Shown piece by piece: positions 7,886 to 15,307 of a DNA stretch of 23,314 bases. Every line of letters starts with the position of its first letter. Position 1 is the first letter of the stretch. A program made the translations under genes and the position numbers. The notes beneath the pieces are model-generated. The model made no database searches, had not been told where the DNA came from, and was given only the letters and a program-made list of their open reading frames with translations. Source of the DNA: CAYTTA01 sp964440655 (GTDB taxonomy: Bacteria; Bacteroidota; Rhodothermia; Balneolales; Balneolaceae); contig CAYTTA010000041.1 of assembly GCA_964440655.1 (NCBI GenBank), forward strand, positions 1 to 23,314, read 5' to 3'.

Positions 7886-8986
7886 TCAGGCGGTCTGAGA
7901 CTGGATCTCTTCCAGAGAGGAGATGACTTTATCGCACATCTCCTGCGTCCCGACCAGCCGTTCCCCCTCGCCGCCGCTGTAGATATCCCCGGTGCGGTAA
8001 CCGTCCGTCAGGGCTTTTTCGATGGATGCCTCAATCCGGACGGCGGCTTCTTCCAGCCCAAGAGAGTAGCGGGCCAGCAACGCTGCCGATGCAATCGCTG
8101 CCAGAGGGTTGGCCTTATCCTGACCGGCGATGTCCGGAGCGGATCCGTGAACCGGCTCATAGAGGCCGGGGCCATTCCCCAGGCTGGCGGATGGAAGCAT
8201 GCCGATCGATCCTGTCAGCATGGCGGCTTCATCACTCAGGATATCCCCGAACAGGTTGGAGGTCATGACCACATCAAACTGTTTGGGATCGCGGATCAGC
8301 TGCATGGCGCAGTTGTCCACCAGCATGTGAGAGAGCTCGATATCGGGGTGATCTTTCGCAAACTCAACCACGGTATCTCTCCAGAAACGGGAGCTTCCCA
8401 GTACGTTGGCTTTGTCGACGGAGCAGACTTTCCGGTTTCTCAGCCGGGCTGCCTCGAAAGCCTTTTCAGCCAGACGCACAATCTCCGAACGGTGGTACTT
8501 CATGGTATCGAGAGACCAGGGATCATCGGCATCGAGCTCGGTGACCCGCGGTCTTCCGAAGTAGATTCCACCGGTCAGTTCGCGAACGATAAGTATATCA
8601 ACTCCACTGATCACCTCGCTTTTCAGGGTGGAGGCGTGCGCAAGTTCGGGATAGACACGAACCGGGCGGAAGTTGGCAAAAACCTCCAGCTCACTTCGCA
8701 GTCGCAATAGTCCCGATTCAGGACGGGCATCTCCTGTCAGGTGATCCCATTTCTCACCACCAACCGCACCCAGAAAGACCGCATCGGCCTCTTTGGCCGC
8801 CTGAAGCGTCTCCTCCGTGGCCGGAGTATCATGCAGATCCAGTGAGGCACCTCCAAAGGGGTGCTCCTCGATCTCCAGTTCCACTCCGTGGGGTTCGCAC
8901 GCTTTTTTCAGTACGGTCAGCGCCCCTTCTGTCACTTCGGGGCCGATTCCATCTCCCGGCAGGGCAACAAGCTTCACCTTCCCCAT
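7886..8986 (-). CDS. leuB: 3-isopropylmalate dehydrogenase
   Basis: This cytoplasmic enzyme oxidises and decarboxylates 3-isopropylmalate to 2-ketoisocaproate (leucine). It may also act on 3-methylmalate, giving 2-ketobutyrate in the citramalate route. The 366 residues are full length. Substrate arginines are R97, R107 and R135, with Y142 and K192 (DKANVL). The metal aspartates are D224, D248 and D252 in NLFGDILSDE, with the same spacing as characterised LeuB. The NAD-site block LYEPVHGSAPDIAG is at about 275-288. Its ATG overlaps the leuD stop by one base (TGATG), so the two are probably translationally coupled. Confidence 0.95.
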   Translation of the reverse strand: MGKVKLVALPGDGIGPEVTEGALTVLKKACEPHGVELEIEEHPFGGASLDLHDTPATEETLQAAKEADAVFLGAVGGEKWDHLTGDARPESGLLRLRSELEVFANFRPVRVYPELAHASTLKSEVISGVDILIVRELTGGIYFGRPRVTELDADDPWSLDTMKYHRSEIVRLAEKAFEAARLRNRKVCSVDKANVLGSSRFWRDTVVEFAKDHPDIELSHMLVDNCAMQLIRDPKQFDVVMTSNLFGDILSDEAAMLTGSIGMLPSASLGNGPGLYEPVHGSAPDIAGQDKANPLAAIASAALLARYSLGLEEAAVRIEASIEKALTDGYRTGDIYSGGEGERLVGTQEMCDKVISSLEEIQSQTA

Positions 8987-9537
8987 CAGGCAACCATCCC
9001 TTTTTCACGTGCATAGGCAAAGATACCACCTGCCTGGATGATCTCCTCCACACTCCCCAGAGAGCGGATCTCGTAGGTCTCGTTCCGGGTGAGATTGCGG
9101 ATCTCGAGCTTTTCAGTGTCGATCTCCAGCTCGTCTCCCGTCTCGACCCGGGTGCTCAGGTCCTCGGTGCTTTCGTACGGGATCAGGAATCCTCCGTCAA
9201 CGGAGTTCCGGTAGAAGATCCGGGCATAGGAGGGAGCGATGATCGCCTTAACTCCCGCGATATCCAGTGCGGCAGGGGCGTGCTCCCTGGAGGAACCGCA
9301 GCCGAAGTTGTGGCTGCTCACAATAATGCTGTATTCGCTTTCGAACTGGTCCTCTTCCACAAGGGGAATATTTCCTTTGGGGAGTCCGGACTGTTCCCGG
9401 GGCACTCCGGAGAGGGCGTATCTTCCGTAGAATTTCCGCTCCTCGGGTTTTTCCAGACTGTAGACAAGGTGTGCTGCCGGAATGATCTGATCGGTATCGA
9501 TATTCCTGCCGAGCACGAACGCTTTTCCTTTAATCAT
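8986..9537 (-). CDS. leuD: 3-isopropylmalate dehydratase, small subunit
   Basis: The swivelling small subunit of isopropylmalate isomerase, which partners with LeuC to convert 2- to 3-isopropylmalate and probably citramalate to 3-methylmalate. The diagnostic block HNFGCGSSREHAP is at 76-88, and SYARIFYRNSVDGG follows. At 183 residues it lies between the short archaeal type and the roughly 200-residue enterobacterial type. ATG 9537 follows a 173-base spacer after leuC, and the stop overlaps the leuB start by one base. Confidence 0.95.
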   Translation of the reverse strand: MIKGKAFVLGRNIDTDQIIPAAHLVYSLEKPEERKFYGRYALSGVPREQSGLPKGNIPLVEEDQFESEYSIIVSSHNFGCGSSREHAPAALDIAGVKAIIAPSYARIFYRNSVDGGFLIPYESTEDLSTRVETGDELEIDTEKLEIRNLTRNETYEIRSLGSVEEIIQAGGIFAYAREKGMVA

Positions 9538-9565
9538 GTCAATCGATTGAATTTGAAAAATGTCG

Positions 9566-9699
9566 GACTTCCCTGCCCGGTCAGCCGCCAGGAGCGGATG
9601 CCGGAAGAAGGCACGCGGTTCATCTTCCGGGAGTTCCTTATGCGGGCATCCCGGATGAATGCAGGCCGTCTATATCCGGATTTTCGGTAGAGGGAAGTC
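9566..9699. repeat. Nested inverted repeats in the leuC-leuD spacer
   Basis: The outer pair GACTTCCCT (9566-9574) and AGGGAAGTC (9691-9699) is perfect over nine bases. Inside it, CCGGAAGA (9601-9608) and TCTTCCGG (9623-9630) form a perfect 8-bp hairpin with a 14-base loop. Together they could fold nearly the whole 173-base spacer into one structure. No transposase, target-site duplication or terminator tract is visible. Confidence 0.55.
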
Positions 9700-9710
9700 A
9701 GGAGCCGGCC

Positions 9711-11024
9711 TTACGCCACCGGCTCCATGATGAATTCCCGCGGATCGGTAATGACTCCGGTAATGGCGGATGCCGCCACTGTGTAGGGAGAGGCGAGATA
9801 AACCTGCGCTGCCTTGGATCCCATTCTTCCCGGGTAGTTCCGGTTGGTGGTGGAGATACAGATCTCGTCACTGTTCAACCGTCCGAACGTATCCTCCGGG
9901 CCGCCAAGACAGGCTGCACAGGAAGCGCGTCCGATCTTGCAACCGGCCTCTTCAAAGATCTGGATCAACGGTTTTCCGTTCACCATCTCCGTCTCCAGGC
10001 CACGGGCTACTTCGGTCGATGCCGGTACGATATAGGTATCGATGGCAAGAGAGTTTCCGTCAATGAGCTCGGCTGCCGCAACGAAGTCGGTCAGTTTACC
10101 TCCGGTACAGGAGCCGATGTAGGCGCGGGTAAGCTTCGTTCCCTGCACCTCTTCGGCCGTCGCCTTGTTATCCGGGCTGTGCGGTTTGGCAACCATCGGA
10201 ACCATCTCTTCCAGATTGTAGCGGTGGACACTGTGGTAGGTCGCATCCGGATCGCTGTAGAAGAGCTCGAAGGGAGCATCCGTTCTCTGGCGGACATAGT
10301 CGATCGTAAGATCATCTGCTTCCACCACGCCGTTCTTTCCGCCCGCCTCGATAACCATGTTGGTCAGGGTCATCCGGTCTTCCATATTCATCGCCTTGAT
10401 GCCCGGCCCTGCAAACTCCATGGCCCGGTAGGTGGCTCCGTCGGTTCCGATGTCCCCGATGATCTGAAGGATGATATCCTTGGCCATCAGATAGGGAGGC
10501 ATCCGGTCGCCGTAGAATTCAAAGCGCATCGTTTCCGGTACTTTGACCCAGAGCTTGCCGGTCCCCATGATGAAGGCCGCATCGGTGTTCCCGATCCCGG
10601 TGGCAAACTGGCCGAATGCCCCTGCCATACAGGTGTGGGAGTCGGTTCCGAAAAGCACATCGCCCGGTCGTGTGAACCCTTCTTCCGCAAGTGCGACATG
10701 ACAGACCCCCTTGTAGCGCTCTGTACCCACATCGTAGAAGTGGGGGAGATCCTGGTCGGCCGCGAACGCCCTCAGGATATCGACGTTACGGTTTGCGTAT
10801 TTGTCCCGGGTAAAGATGTAGTGGTCCGGGATGATGACCACTTTGTCGCGGTCCCATACACGTGCATCCTCACCGAACTGATTCTTGAAAATGCCGATAG
10901 TGGGGGGTCCGCAGACGTCGTGCGTCATAAGGATGTCCACATCCACCCATATATTGTCACCCGGTTCGACCGAGCGCCTGCCACTTTTCTTGGCAAGGAT
11001 CTTTTCCGTTAAGGTCATTCCCAT
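9711..11024 (-). CDS. leuC: 3-isopropylmalate dehydratase, large subunit (short LeuC2/homoaconitase-like type)
   Basis: The catalytic [4Fe-4S] subunit of isopropylmalate isomerase, an aconitase-family protein. Cluster ligands are C306 in GSCTGGK and C369/C372 in SCAACLGGP. Conserved substrate-site blocks include FGTDSHT (126-131) and ATGIGNTD. At 437 residues it is shorter than the roughly 466-residue enterobacterial LeuC and looks like the archaeal-type family shared with homoaconitase. Since leuA, leuD and leuB flank it, leucine synthesis is the likely role; action on citramalate is an inference from the nearby cimA. The start could be ATG 11024 or ATG 11018, and no strong ribosome-binding site decides between them. 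A 202-base repeat-rich spacer precedes it. Confidence 0.93.
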   Translation of the reverse strand: MGMTLTEKILAKKSGRRSVEPGDNIWVDVDILMTHDVCGPPTIGIFKNQFGEDARVWDRDKVVIIPDHYIFTRDKYANRNVDILRAFAADQDLPHFYDVGTERYKGVCHVALAEEGFTRPGDVLFGTDSHTCMAGAFGQFATGIGNTDAAFIMGTGKLWVKVPETMRFEFYGDRMPPYLMAKDIILQIIGDIGTDGATYRAMEFAGPGIKAMNMEDRMTLTNMVIEAGGKNGVVEADDLTIDYVRQRTDAPFELFYSDPDATYHSVHRYNLEEMVPMVAKPHSPDNKATAEEVQGTKLTRAYIGSCTGGKLTDFVAAAELIDGNSLAIDTYIVPASTEVARGLETEMVNGKPLIQIFEEAGCKIGRASCAACLGGPEDTFGRLNSDEICISTTNRNYPGRMGSKAAQVYLASPYTVAASAITGVITDPREFIMEPVA

Positions 11025-11069
11025 GATAGGTGTGATCTATTTTACGATTGGTAGCTTACACTTTGTCTG

Positions 11070-11092
11070 CATGCTGACTTGCAGTCAGCATG
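11070..11092. repeat. Perfect 10-bp hairpin upstream of leuC
   Basis: CATGCTGACT (11070-11079) and AGTCAGCATG (11083-11092) are perfect reverse complements with a three-base TGC loop, 45 bases upstream of the leuC start. No T run follows on either strand, so an operator, an mRNA-stabilising hairpin or a leader structure fits better than a terminator. Confidence 0.7.
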
Positions 11093-11100
11093 GATCCTGC

Positions 11101-11175
11101 ACATCCTGAATTCGTGGAGGACATCCTGAAAACCTGTAAAGTCCCTGAAAACCGTAAAGTCCCCGTATAACGTAA
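11101..11175. repeat. Array of four degenerate 18-20 bp direct repeats between leuA and leuC
   Basis: Four consecutive units lie at 11101-11120, 11121-11139, 11140-11157 and 11158-11175. The first two share the ten-base start ACATCCTGAA. Units 2 and 3 share CCTGAAAACC and GTAA. Units 3 and 4 share AGTCCC and end in CGTAA. The layout is iteron-like, roughly two helical turns per unit, inside the 202-base spacer. Regulator binding is possible but unproven. Confidence 0.65.
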
Positions 11176-11186
11176 TTTAACCCTGA

Positions 11187-11205
11187 TTCGTACAATTTCG
11201 TACAA
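11187..11205. repeat. TTCGTACAA direct repeat just after leuA
   Basis: TTCGTACAA occurs at 11187-11195 and 11197-11205, a 10-base period, 22 bases beyond the leuA stop codon and next to the four-unit array. The core GTAC is palindromic, so the pair could also be read as half-sites. Confidence 0.5.
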
Positions 11206-11226
11206 AGAAGGGCAACCCTGCAGGCT

Positions 11227-12417
11227 CTAAACCGGTGAGACGGTCGAATCCCCTGAGATCCTCCTGCCCAGTGTTTCCGAGACGAGGTCCCTCAGATCGT
11301 TGTCATCCACCCGTTTCTTCTCATCCGCAAGGCCGGTAAAGCGGTGGTACACCTCGTTCAGCTCTTCGCGACCAAGCCGGTAACCCAGGCTTTCCAGTTT
11401 CTTGCTCAGAGCGAACCGTCCCGAATGCTTGCCGAGTACGATCCGGTTGGAGGGGACTCCCACCGATTCAGGGGTCATGATCTCATAGGTCAGAGGGTTG
11501 TTCAGCACCCCATGCTGGTGGATGCCCGCTTCATGTGCAAAGGCATTTTCACCCACAATCGCCTTGTTCAGCTGCACATCATTCCCCGTGATCTCGGCAA
11601 GCAGCCGGCTGGCAGCGTAGATCTCCTCGGTCCGTATCTGTGTATACTCCCTGAACTCCGATTGGCGTGTTGCCAGGATCATGACGATCTCTTCGAGAGA
11701 TGCGTTTCCGGCCCTTTCCCCAATTCCGTTGATGGTGCACTCGACCTGCCGCGCACCGTTCCGGATCGCAGCCAGGGAGTTTGCCACTGCCAGTCCGAGG
11801 TCGTTGTGGCAGTGCGTGCTGATCACCGCTCTCTCTATGCTGGGGACATTCTTACGGATCCCTGCAATCAGTTCACCATACTCCCACGGAAGGGCGTACC
11901 CTACCGTATCGGGGACATTGATAATCGTGGCGCCTGCCTTGATGACTTCCTCGAAGATCTCATAAAGGAACGCGGGATCACTCCGTGAGGCATCCTCTGC
12001 AGAGAATTCCACTTCATCACAATTCTCACGTGCAAACTCCACTGCCTGTACAGCCGCGTCGAGCACCTCACTGCGGCTCTTCTTCAGTTTGTACTCCAGA
12101 TGGATATCGGAGGTGGCGATAAAGGTGTGAATCCTGGAACGTTCGGCGTGCACCAGAGCGGCCGCAGCCCGTTCAATATCTTCACGGGCTGTCCGTGCCA
12201 GGGCGGTGATCGTACATCCCCGGATCACCTTGCCGATCTCCCTGACCGTTTCGAAATCCCCCTCCGATGCGATCGGGAAGCCCGCCTCGATGACATCAAC
12301 ATTCAGACGTTCCAGTTGATGCGCCATCCGGATCTTCTCCTCCTTGGTCATGCTGTATCCCGGAGACTGTTCGCCATCGCGGAGCGTCGTATCAAAAATG
12401 CTGATCTGGGTTTCCAT
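11227..12417 (-). CDS. leuA: 2-isopropylmalate synthase, short form without regulatory domain
   Basis: This enzyme condenses 2-ketoisovalerate with acetyl-CoA, the committed step to leucine. HMGL-like TIM-barrel motifs are FDTTLRDGEQSPG (8-20, with R13, D14 and E16) and the metal-binding HCHNDLGLAVAN (H202, H204). GERAGNAS (233-240) and the LNKAIVGENAFAHEAGIHQ subdomain follow. The protein ends at residue 396, soon after VLGKHSGR, so the C-terminal LeuA_dimer/leucine-binding domain of about 120 residues found in roughly 515-residue forms is absent. The following 202-base spacer is too short to encode it and shows no frameshifted remnant. ATG 12417 lies 32 bases after the cimA stop. Family knowledge suggests reduced or no allosteric leucine inhibition. 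Confidence 0.9.
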   Translation of the reverse strand: METQISIFDTTLRDGEQSPGYSMTKEEKIRMAHQLERLNVDVIEAGFPIASEGDFETVREIGKVIRGCTITALARTAREDIERAAAALVHAERSRIHTFIATSDIHLEYKLKKSRSEVLDAAVQAVEFARENCDEVEFSAEDASRSDPAFLYEIFEEVIKAGATIINVPDTVGYALPWEYGELIAGIRKNVPSIERAVISTHCHNDLGLAVANSLAAIRNGARQVECTINGIGERAGNASLEEIVMILATRQSEFREYTQIRTEEIYAASRLLAEITGNDVQLNKAIVGENAFAHEAGIHQHGVLNNPLTYEIMTPESVGVPSNRIVLGKHSGRFALSKKLESLGYRLGREELNEVYHRFTGLADEKKRVDDNDLRDLVSETLGRRISGDSTVSPV

Positions 12418-12449
12418 GGTAGTCTGATCCTTGTTTGCTGTATTCCGGA

Positions 12450-14129
12450 TTACTCTGTTCCGGTTCGTCCGCCGGAGGTGCCGGCATCTCGGTGAGTGTT
12501 CTCCGGAACGTCTGCCACCTCTTCCTGTTCCGGGCTCCCTCCCGCAAAAACCTGCCCGTCTCCGGCATGGTTCAGCAGGTAGTAGTTAAAACTGTCGCAA
12601 AGAGCCTGCCACGTTGCATCGATAATGTTCTGGGAGACGCCGACGGTGCTCCAGGAGCCCCCGTCGTCCCCGGAATCGATCAATACACGGACACCCGCAC
12701 CGGTTCCATCCTTCTCATTCAGGACACGCACTTTGTAGTCGTGAAGCTGAACATCGGTGATATGAGGATAGAATTTCCGGAGCGCCTTTCGAAGGGCCTG
12801 GTCAAGAGCATGCACCGGACCGTTCCCCTCCGCGGCGGTATGCTCCATGTTGCCATTGCAGATGAGGCGGAGGGTTGCTTCGGACCGCACCTCTCCTCCT
12901 GCATCTTTCTCGACAATGACCCGGAAACCCTCCAGGGTGAAAAACTCCTTCCATGGCTCGGTCATCTGCTTGACCAGGAGTTCAAAAGAGGCTTCGGCGG
13001 CCTCGAACTGAAAGCCCTTGCTCTCCAGCTCCTTGAGACGCTGGACAATCTGGGGAACCCGGTCGGCGTATTTCTCCAGATCGATCCCGAGTTCCTGAGA
13101 TTTGTACTGAATGTTGCTCTTGCCCGAGAGATCAGAGACAAGCACCCGTCGCATGTTGCCCACACTCTCCGGCGGCACATGCTCGTAGGTGTGCTCGTTC
13201 TTCATCACGGCGCTGACGTGAATTCCTCCCTTGTGCGCAAATGCGCTGCGCCCTACATAAGGGAGCTTGTTGTCGGGGTTGAGGTTGGCCACCTCGCTTA
13301 CAAAGCGCGAGAGGGAGGTGAGGTTTACGAGCTGCTCTTCCGGAACACAGTTCCAGGACTGTTTGAGCTGCAGGTTGGGGATGATCGAACAGAGATTTGC
13401 ATTTCCACACCGCTCCCCGTATCCATTGATGGTACCCTGAATATGGCGGCATCCAGCCTCGACGGCAGCTATGGAGTTCGCCACGGCGAGCTCGCAGTCG
13501 TTGTGAGCATGAATGCCAAGCTCGGTGGAGATCACCTTGCGAACCTCGCCGACGATCCGTGAGACTTCATCGGGAAATGTCCCGCCGTTTGTGTCGCAAA
13601 GTACAATGGTGTCCGCGCCCGCCTCTTCTGCGGCTCGCAGCGTCTGCAGGGCATACTCCGGATCGTGCTTGTAGCCGTCAAAAAAGTGTTCGGCATCGTA
13701 GATCACCTCCTTCCCGTGGGATTTGAGAAAACGGATGGAGGAGGAGATCATCTCCAGGTTCTCTTCCGGTGTGATCCGAAGTGCTTCACGCACATGAAGA
13801 AGCCAGGACTTTCCGAAGAGAGAGATCGCAGGGGTTCCGGCCTCGATCATGGCAGCCAGGTTGGGGTCTCCCTCCGGGGTGTTTCCCGGTCGCCGGGTGC
13901 TTCCGAAAGCCACAATCTTCGCATTCCGGAAGTCCCGACCCTTGACCCGCTCAAAAAACTCCATGTCCTTGGGATTGGACCCCGGCCATCCGCCCTCTAT
14001 GTAGTCGACGCCGAACTGATCCAGCCGTTCGGCGATGCGGAGCTTGTCCTCGGCGGAAAAACTCACCTTTTCCCCCTGGGTTCCGTCCCGGAGCGTGGTA
14101 TCGAATATCCGGATTTTCTCGCTCTTCAT
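12450..14129 (-). CDS. cimA: (R)-citramalate synthase
   Basis: This enzyme condenses pyruvate with acetyl-CoA to citramalate, giving 2-ketobutyrate for isoleucine without threonine deaminase. It is a 559-residue HMGL-like protein. FDTTLRDGTQGE covers 9-20 (R14, D15), and DTNGGTFPDE about 179-188. Metal histidines are H207 and H209 in HAHNDCELAVANS. The C-terminal regulatory domain (about 390-525) is present, in contrast to the neighbouring LeuA. Features such as EGGWPGSNPKD and HFFDGYKHDP are typical of the CimA group rather than LeuA. The last 30 or so residues, rich in E, G and T, look disordered. ATG 14129 follows a terminator-containing spacer after ilvC, so cimA probably has its own promoter. 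leuA starts 32 bases after its stop. Confidence 0.92.
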   Translation of the reverse strand: MKSEKIRIFDTTLRDGTQGEKVSFSAEDKLRIAERLDQFGVDYIEGGWPGSNPKDMEFFERVKGRDFRNAKIVAFGSTRRPGNTPEGDPNLAAMIEAGTPAISLFGKSWLLHVREALRITPEENLEMISSSIRFLKSHGKEVIYDAEHFFDGYKHDPEYALQTLRAAEEAGADTIVLCDTNGGTFPDEVSRIVGEVRKVISTELGIHAHNDCELAVANSIAAVEAGCRHIQGTINGYGERCGNANLCSIIPNLQLKQSWNCVPEEQLVNLTSLSRFVSEVANLNPDNKLPYVGRSAFAHKGGIHVSAVMKNEHTYEHVPPESVGNMRRVLVSDLSGKSNIQYKSQELGIDLEKYADRVPQIVQRLKELESKGFQFEAAEASFELLVKQMTEPWKEFFTLEGFRVIVEKDAGGEVRSEATLRLICNGNMEHTAAEGNGPVHALDQALRKALRKFYPHITDVQLHDYKVRVLNEKDGTGAGVRVLIDSGDDGGSWSTVGVSQNIIDATWQALCDSFNYYLLNHAGDGQVFAGGSPEQEEVADVPENTHRDAGTSGGRTGTE

Positions 14130-14235
14130 TCTGCTGGAGTACCTCTTGCTTCCTGTTGATGCTGCCGGACGGTGCCATACAACCGCCCGCGGGCAGACAT
14201 TTCCAGTCGGTCTGTTACTTCAATTTCAATCGTTT

Positions 14236-14282
14236 AAAAAGGTCTCTCCCGGTATCGTCCCTTATCGATCCCGGGAGAGACC
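14236..14282 (-). terminator. Strong rho-independent terminator downstream of ilvC
   Basis: GGTCTCTCCCGG (14241-14252) and CCGGGAGAGACC (14271-14282) form a perfect 12-bp stem with an 18-base loop. Read on the minus strand, the stem runs into TTTTT (14240-14236). It lies between ilvC and cimA, dividing the gene run into an ilvBNC unit and a cimA-leu unit, or acting as a conditional stop. Confidence 0.85.
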
Positions 14283-14308
14283 GTCCGGACCGGTCTGTCC
14301 AGGGGTGT

Positions 14309-15307
14309 CTATCCCCTGGGAATCCAGTCCATCATCGAGCGAAGCCGCTCGCCCACTTTCTCGACCTTATGATCGTCCAGATCGGACCGCATGGAGTTGA
14401 GCTCCTTGAGTCCGTTCTTGTTCTCGGCAATCCACTCTTCGGCGAAACTGCCGTTCTGGACGCGCTTGAGAATGTCCCGCATACGCTCCCTTACCGAGTC
14501 GTCAATGACTTCCGCTCCACGGGTCAGCCCTCCATACTCGGCCGTGTCACTTACCGAATAGTACATCCCTTTGATGCCGCCTTCGTAGATCAGGTCGACA
14601 ATCAGTTTCAATTCATGGAGGCACTCAAAATAGGCGATCTCCGGCTGGTAGCCCGCTTCAACCAGGGTTTCGAACCCTGCCTTGATCAGTTCGCTGGCAC
14701 CCCCGCAGAGTACGGCCTGCTCACCGAACAGGTCGGTTTCGGTCTCCTCCTTGAAGGTGGTCTCCAGAACACCGGCCCGCGTTCCGCCAACGGCATCGGC
14801 ATAGGCGAGCGCTGTGGCCGCCGCCTTGCCTGAAAAGTCCTGGTGAACTGCGAAAAGGCAGGGTACTCCCGATCCTTCGGTGTAGACACGGCGAACCAGA
14901 TGGCCGGGCCCTTTCGGGGCGATCATGATGACATCCACATTCTCCGGAGGAACGATCTGGTTGTACTGGATATTGAATCCGTGTGCGAACGCAAGCGTAT
15001 CACCTTCCTTGAGATGGGGAGCGATCTCCTTCTCGTAGACCTCTTTCTGATGCTGATCCGGAATCAGGATCATCACGATGTCTGCCTGTTTGGCCGCTTC
15101 AGCGGTGGAGAAGACCTTGAGTCCGTCTTTCTCCGCCTTTTCGCGAGACTTGCTGCCTTCATACAGACCGACGATGGTATTGACCCCGCTCTCTTTCAGG
15201 TTGAGGGCGTGTGCATGCCCCTGGCTTCCGTACCCGATGATTGCAACGGTTTTGCCGGCCAGTAGGGAGGGATCGGCATCTGACTTGTAATAGGTTTTGG
15301 CTTGCAT
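14309..15307 (-). CDS. ilvC: Ketol-acid reductoisomerase, class I
   Basis: This cytoplasmic enzyme isomerises and reduces acetolactate or acetohydroxybutyrate in valine and isoleucine synthesis. The 332 residues correspond to the short class I form. The nucleotide-binding GYGSQG is at 25-30. The cofactor-selecting loop LYEGSKSREKA (48-58) has Ser52 and Ser54, as in NADPH enzymes, but Tyr49 at a place that is often Arg. Metal and catalytic residues are D192 and E196 in TDLFGEQ, E228 and E232 in FECLHELKLI, and H109 in FAHGFNI. ATG 15307 follows a 189-base spacer after ilvN. Confidence 0.96.
   Translation of the reverse strand: MQAKTYYKSDADPSLLAGKTVAIIGYGSQGHAHALNLKESGVNTIVGLYEGSKSREKAEKDGLKVFSTAEAAKQADIVMILIPDQHQKEVYEKEIAPHLKEGDTLAFAHGFNIQYNQIVPPENVDVIMIAPKGPGHLVRRVYTEGSGVPCLFAVHQDFSGKAAATALAYADAVGGTRAGVLETTFKEETETDLFGEQAVLCGGASELIKAGFETLVEAGYQPEIAYFECLHELKLIVDLIYEGGIKGMYYSVSDTAEYGGLTRGAEVIDDSVRERMRDILKRVQNGSFAEEWIAENKNGLKELNSMRSDLDDHKVEKVGERLRSMMDWIPRG

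Noticed and set aside
9534..9623. A 29-codon minus-strand ORF ending with an ATGA overlap at the leuD start
   Set aside because: The GGAAG directly abuts its ATG, there is no codon bias or homology, and it lies within the inverted-repeat structure; the overlap may be chance.
11101..11175. CRISPR array
   Set aside because: Units of 18-20 bases follow each other without unique spacers and no cas genes are present.
11025..11226. Frameshifted remnant of the LeuA C-terminal domain
   Set aside because: The spacer is too short for the missing domain of about 120 residues and its content is repeats and a hairpin rather than coding sequence.
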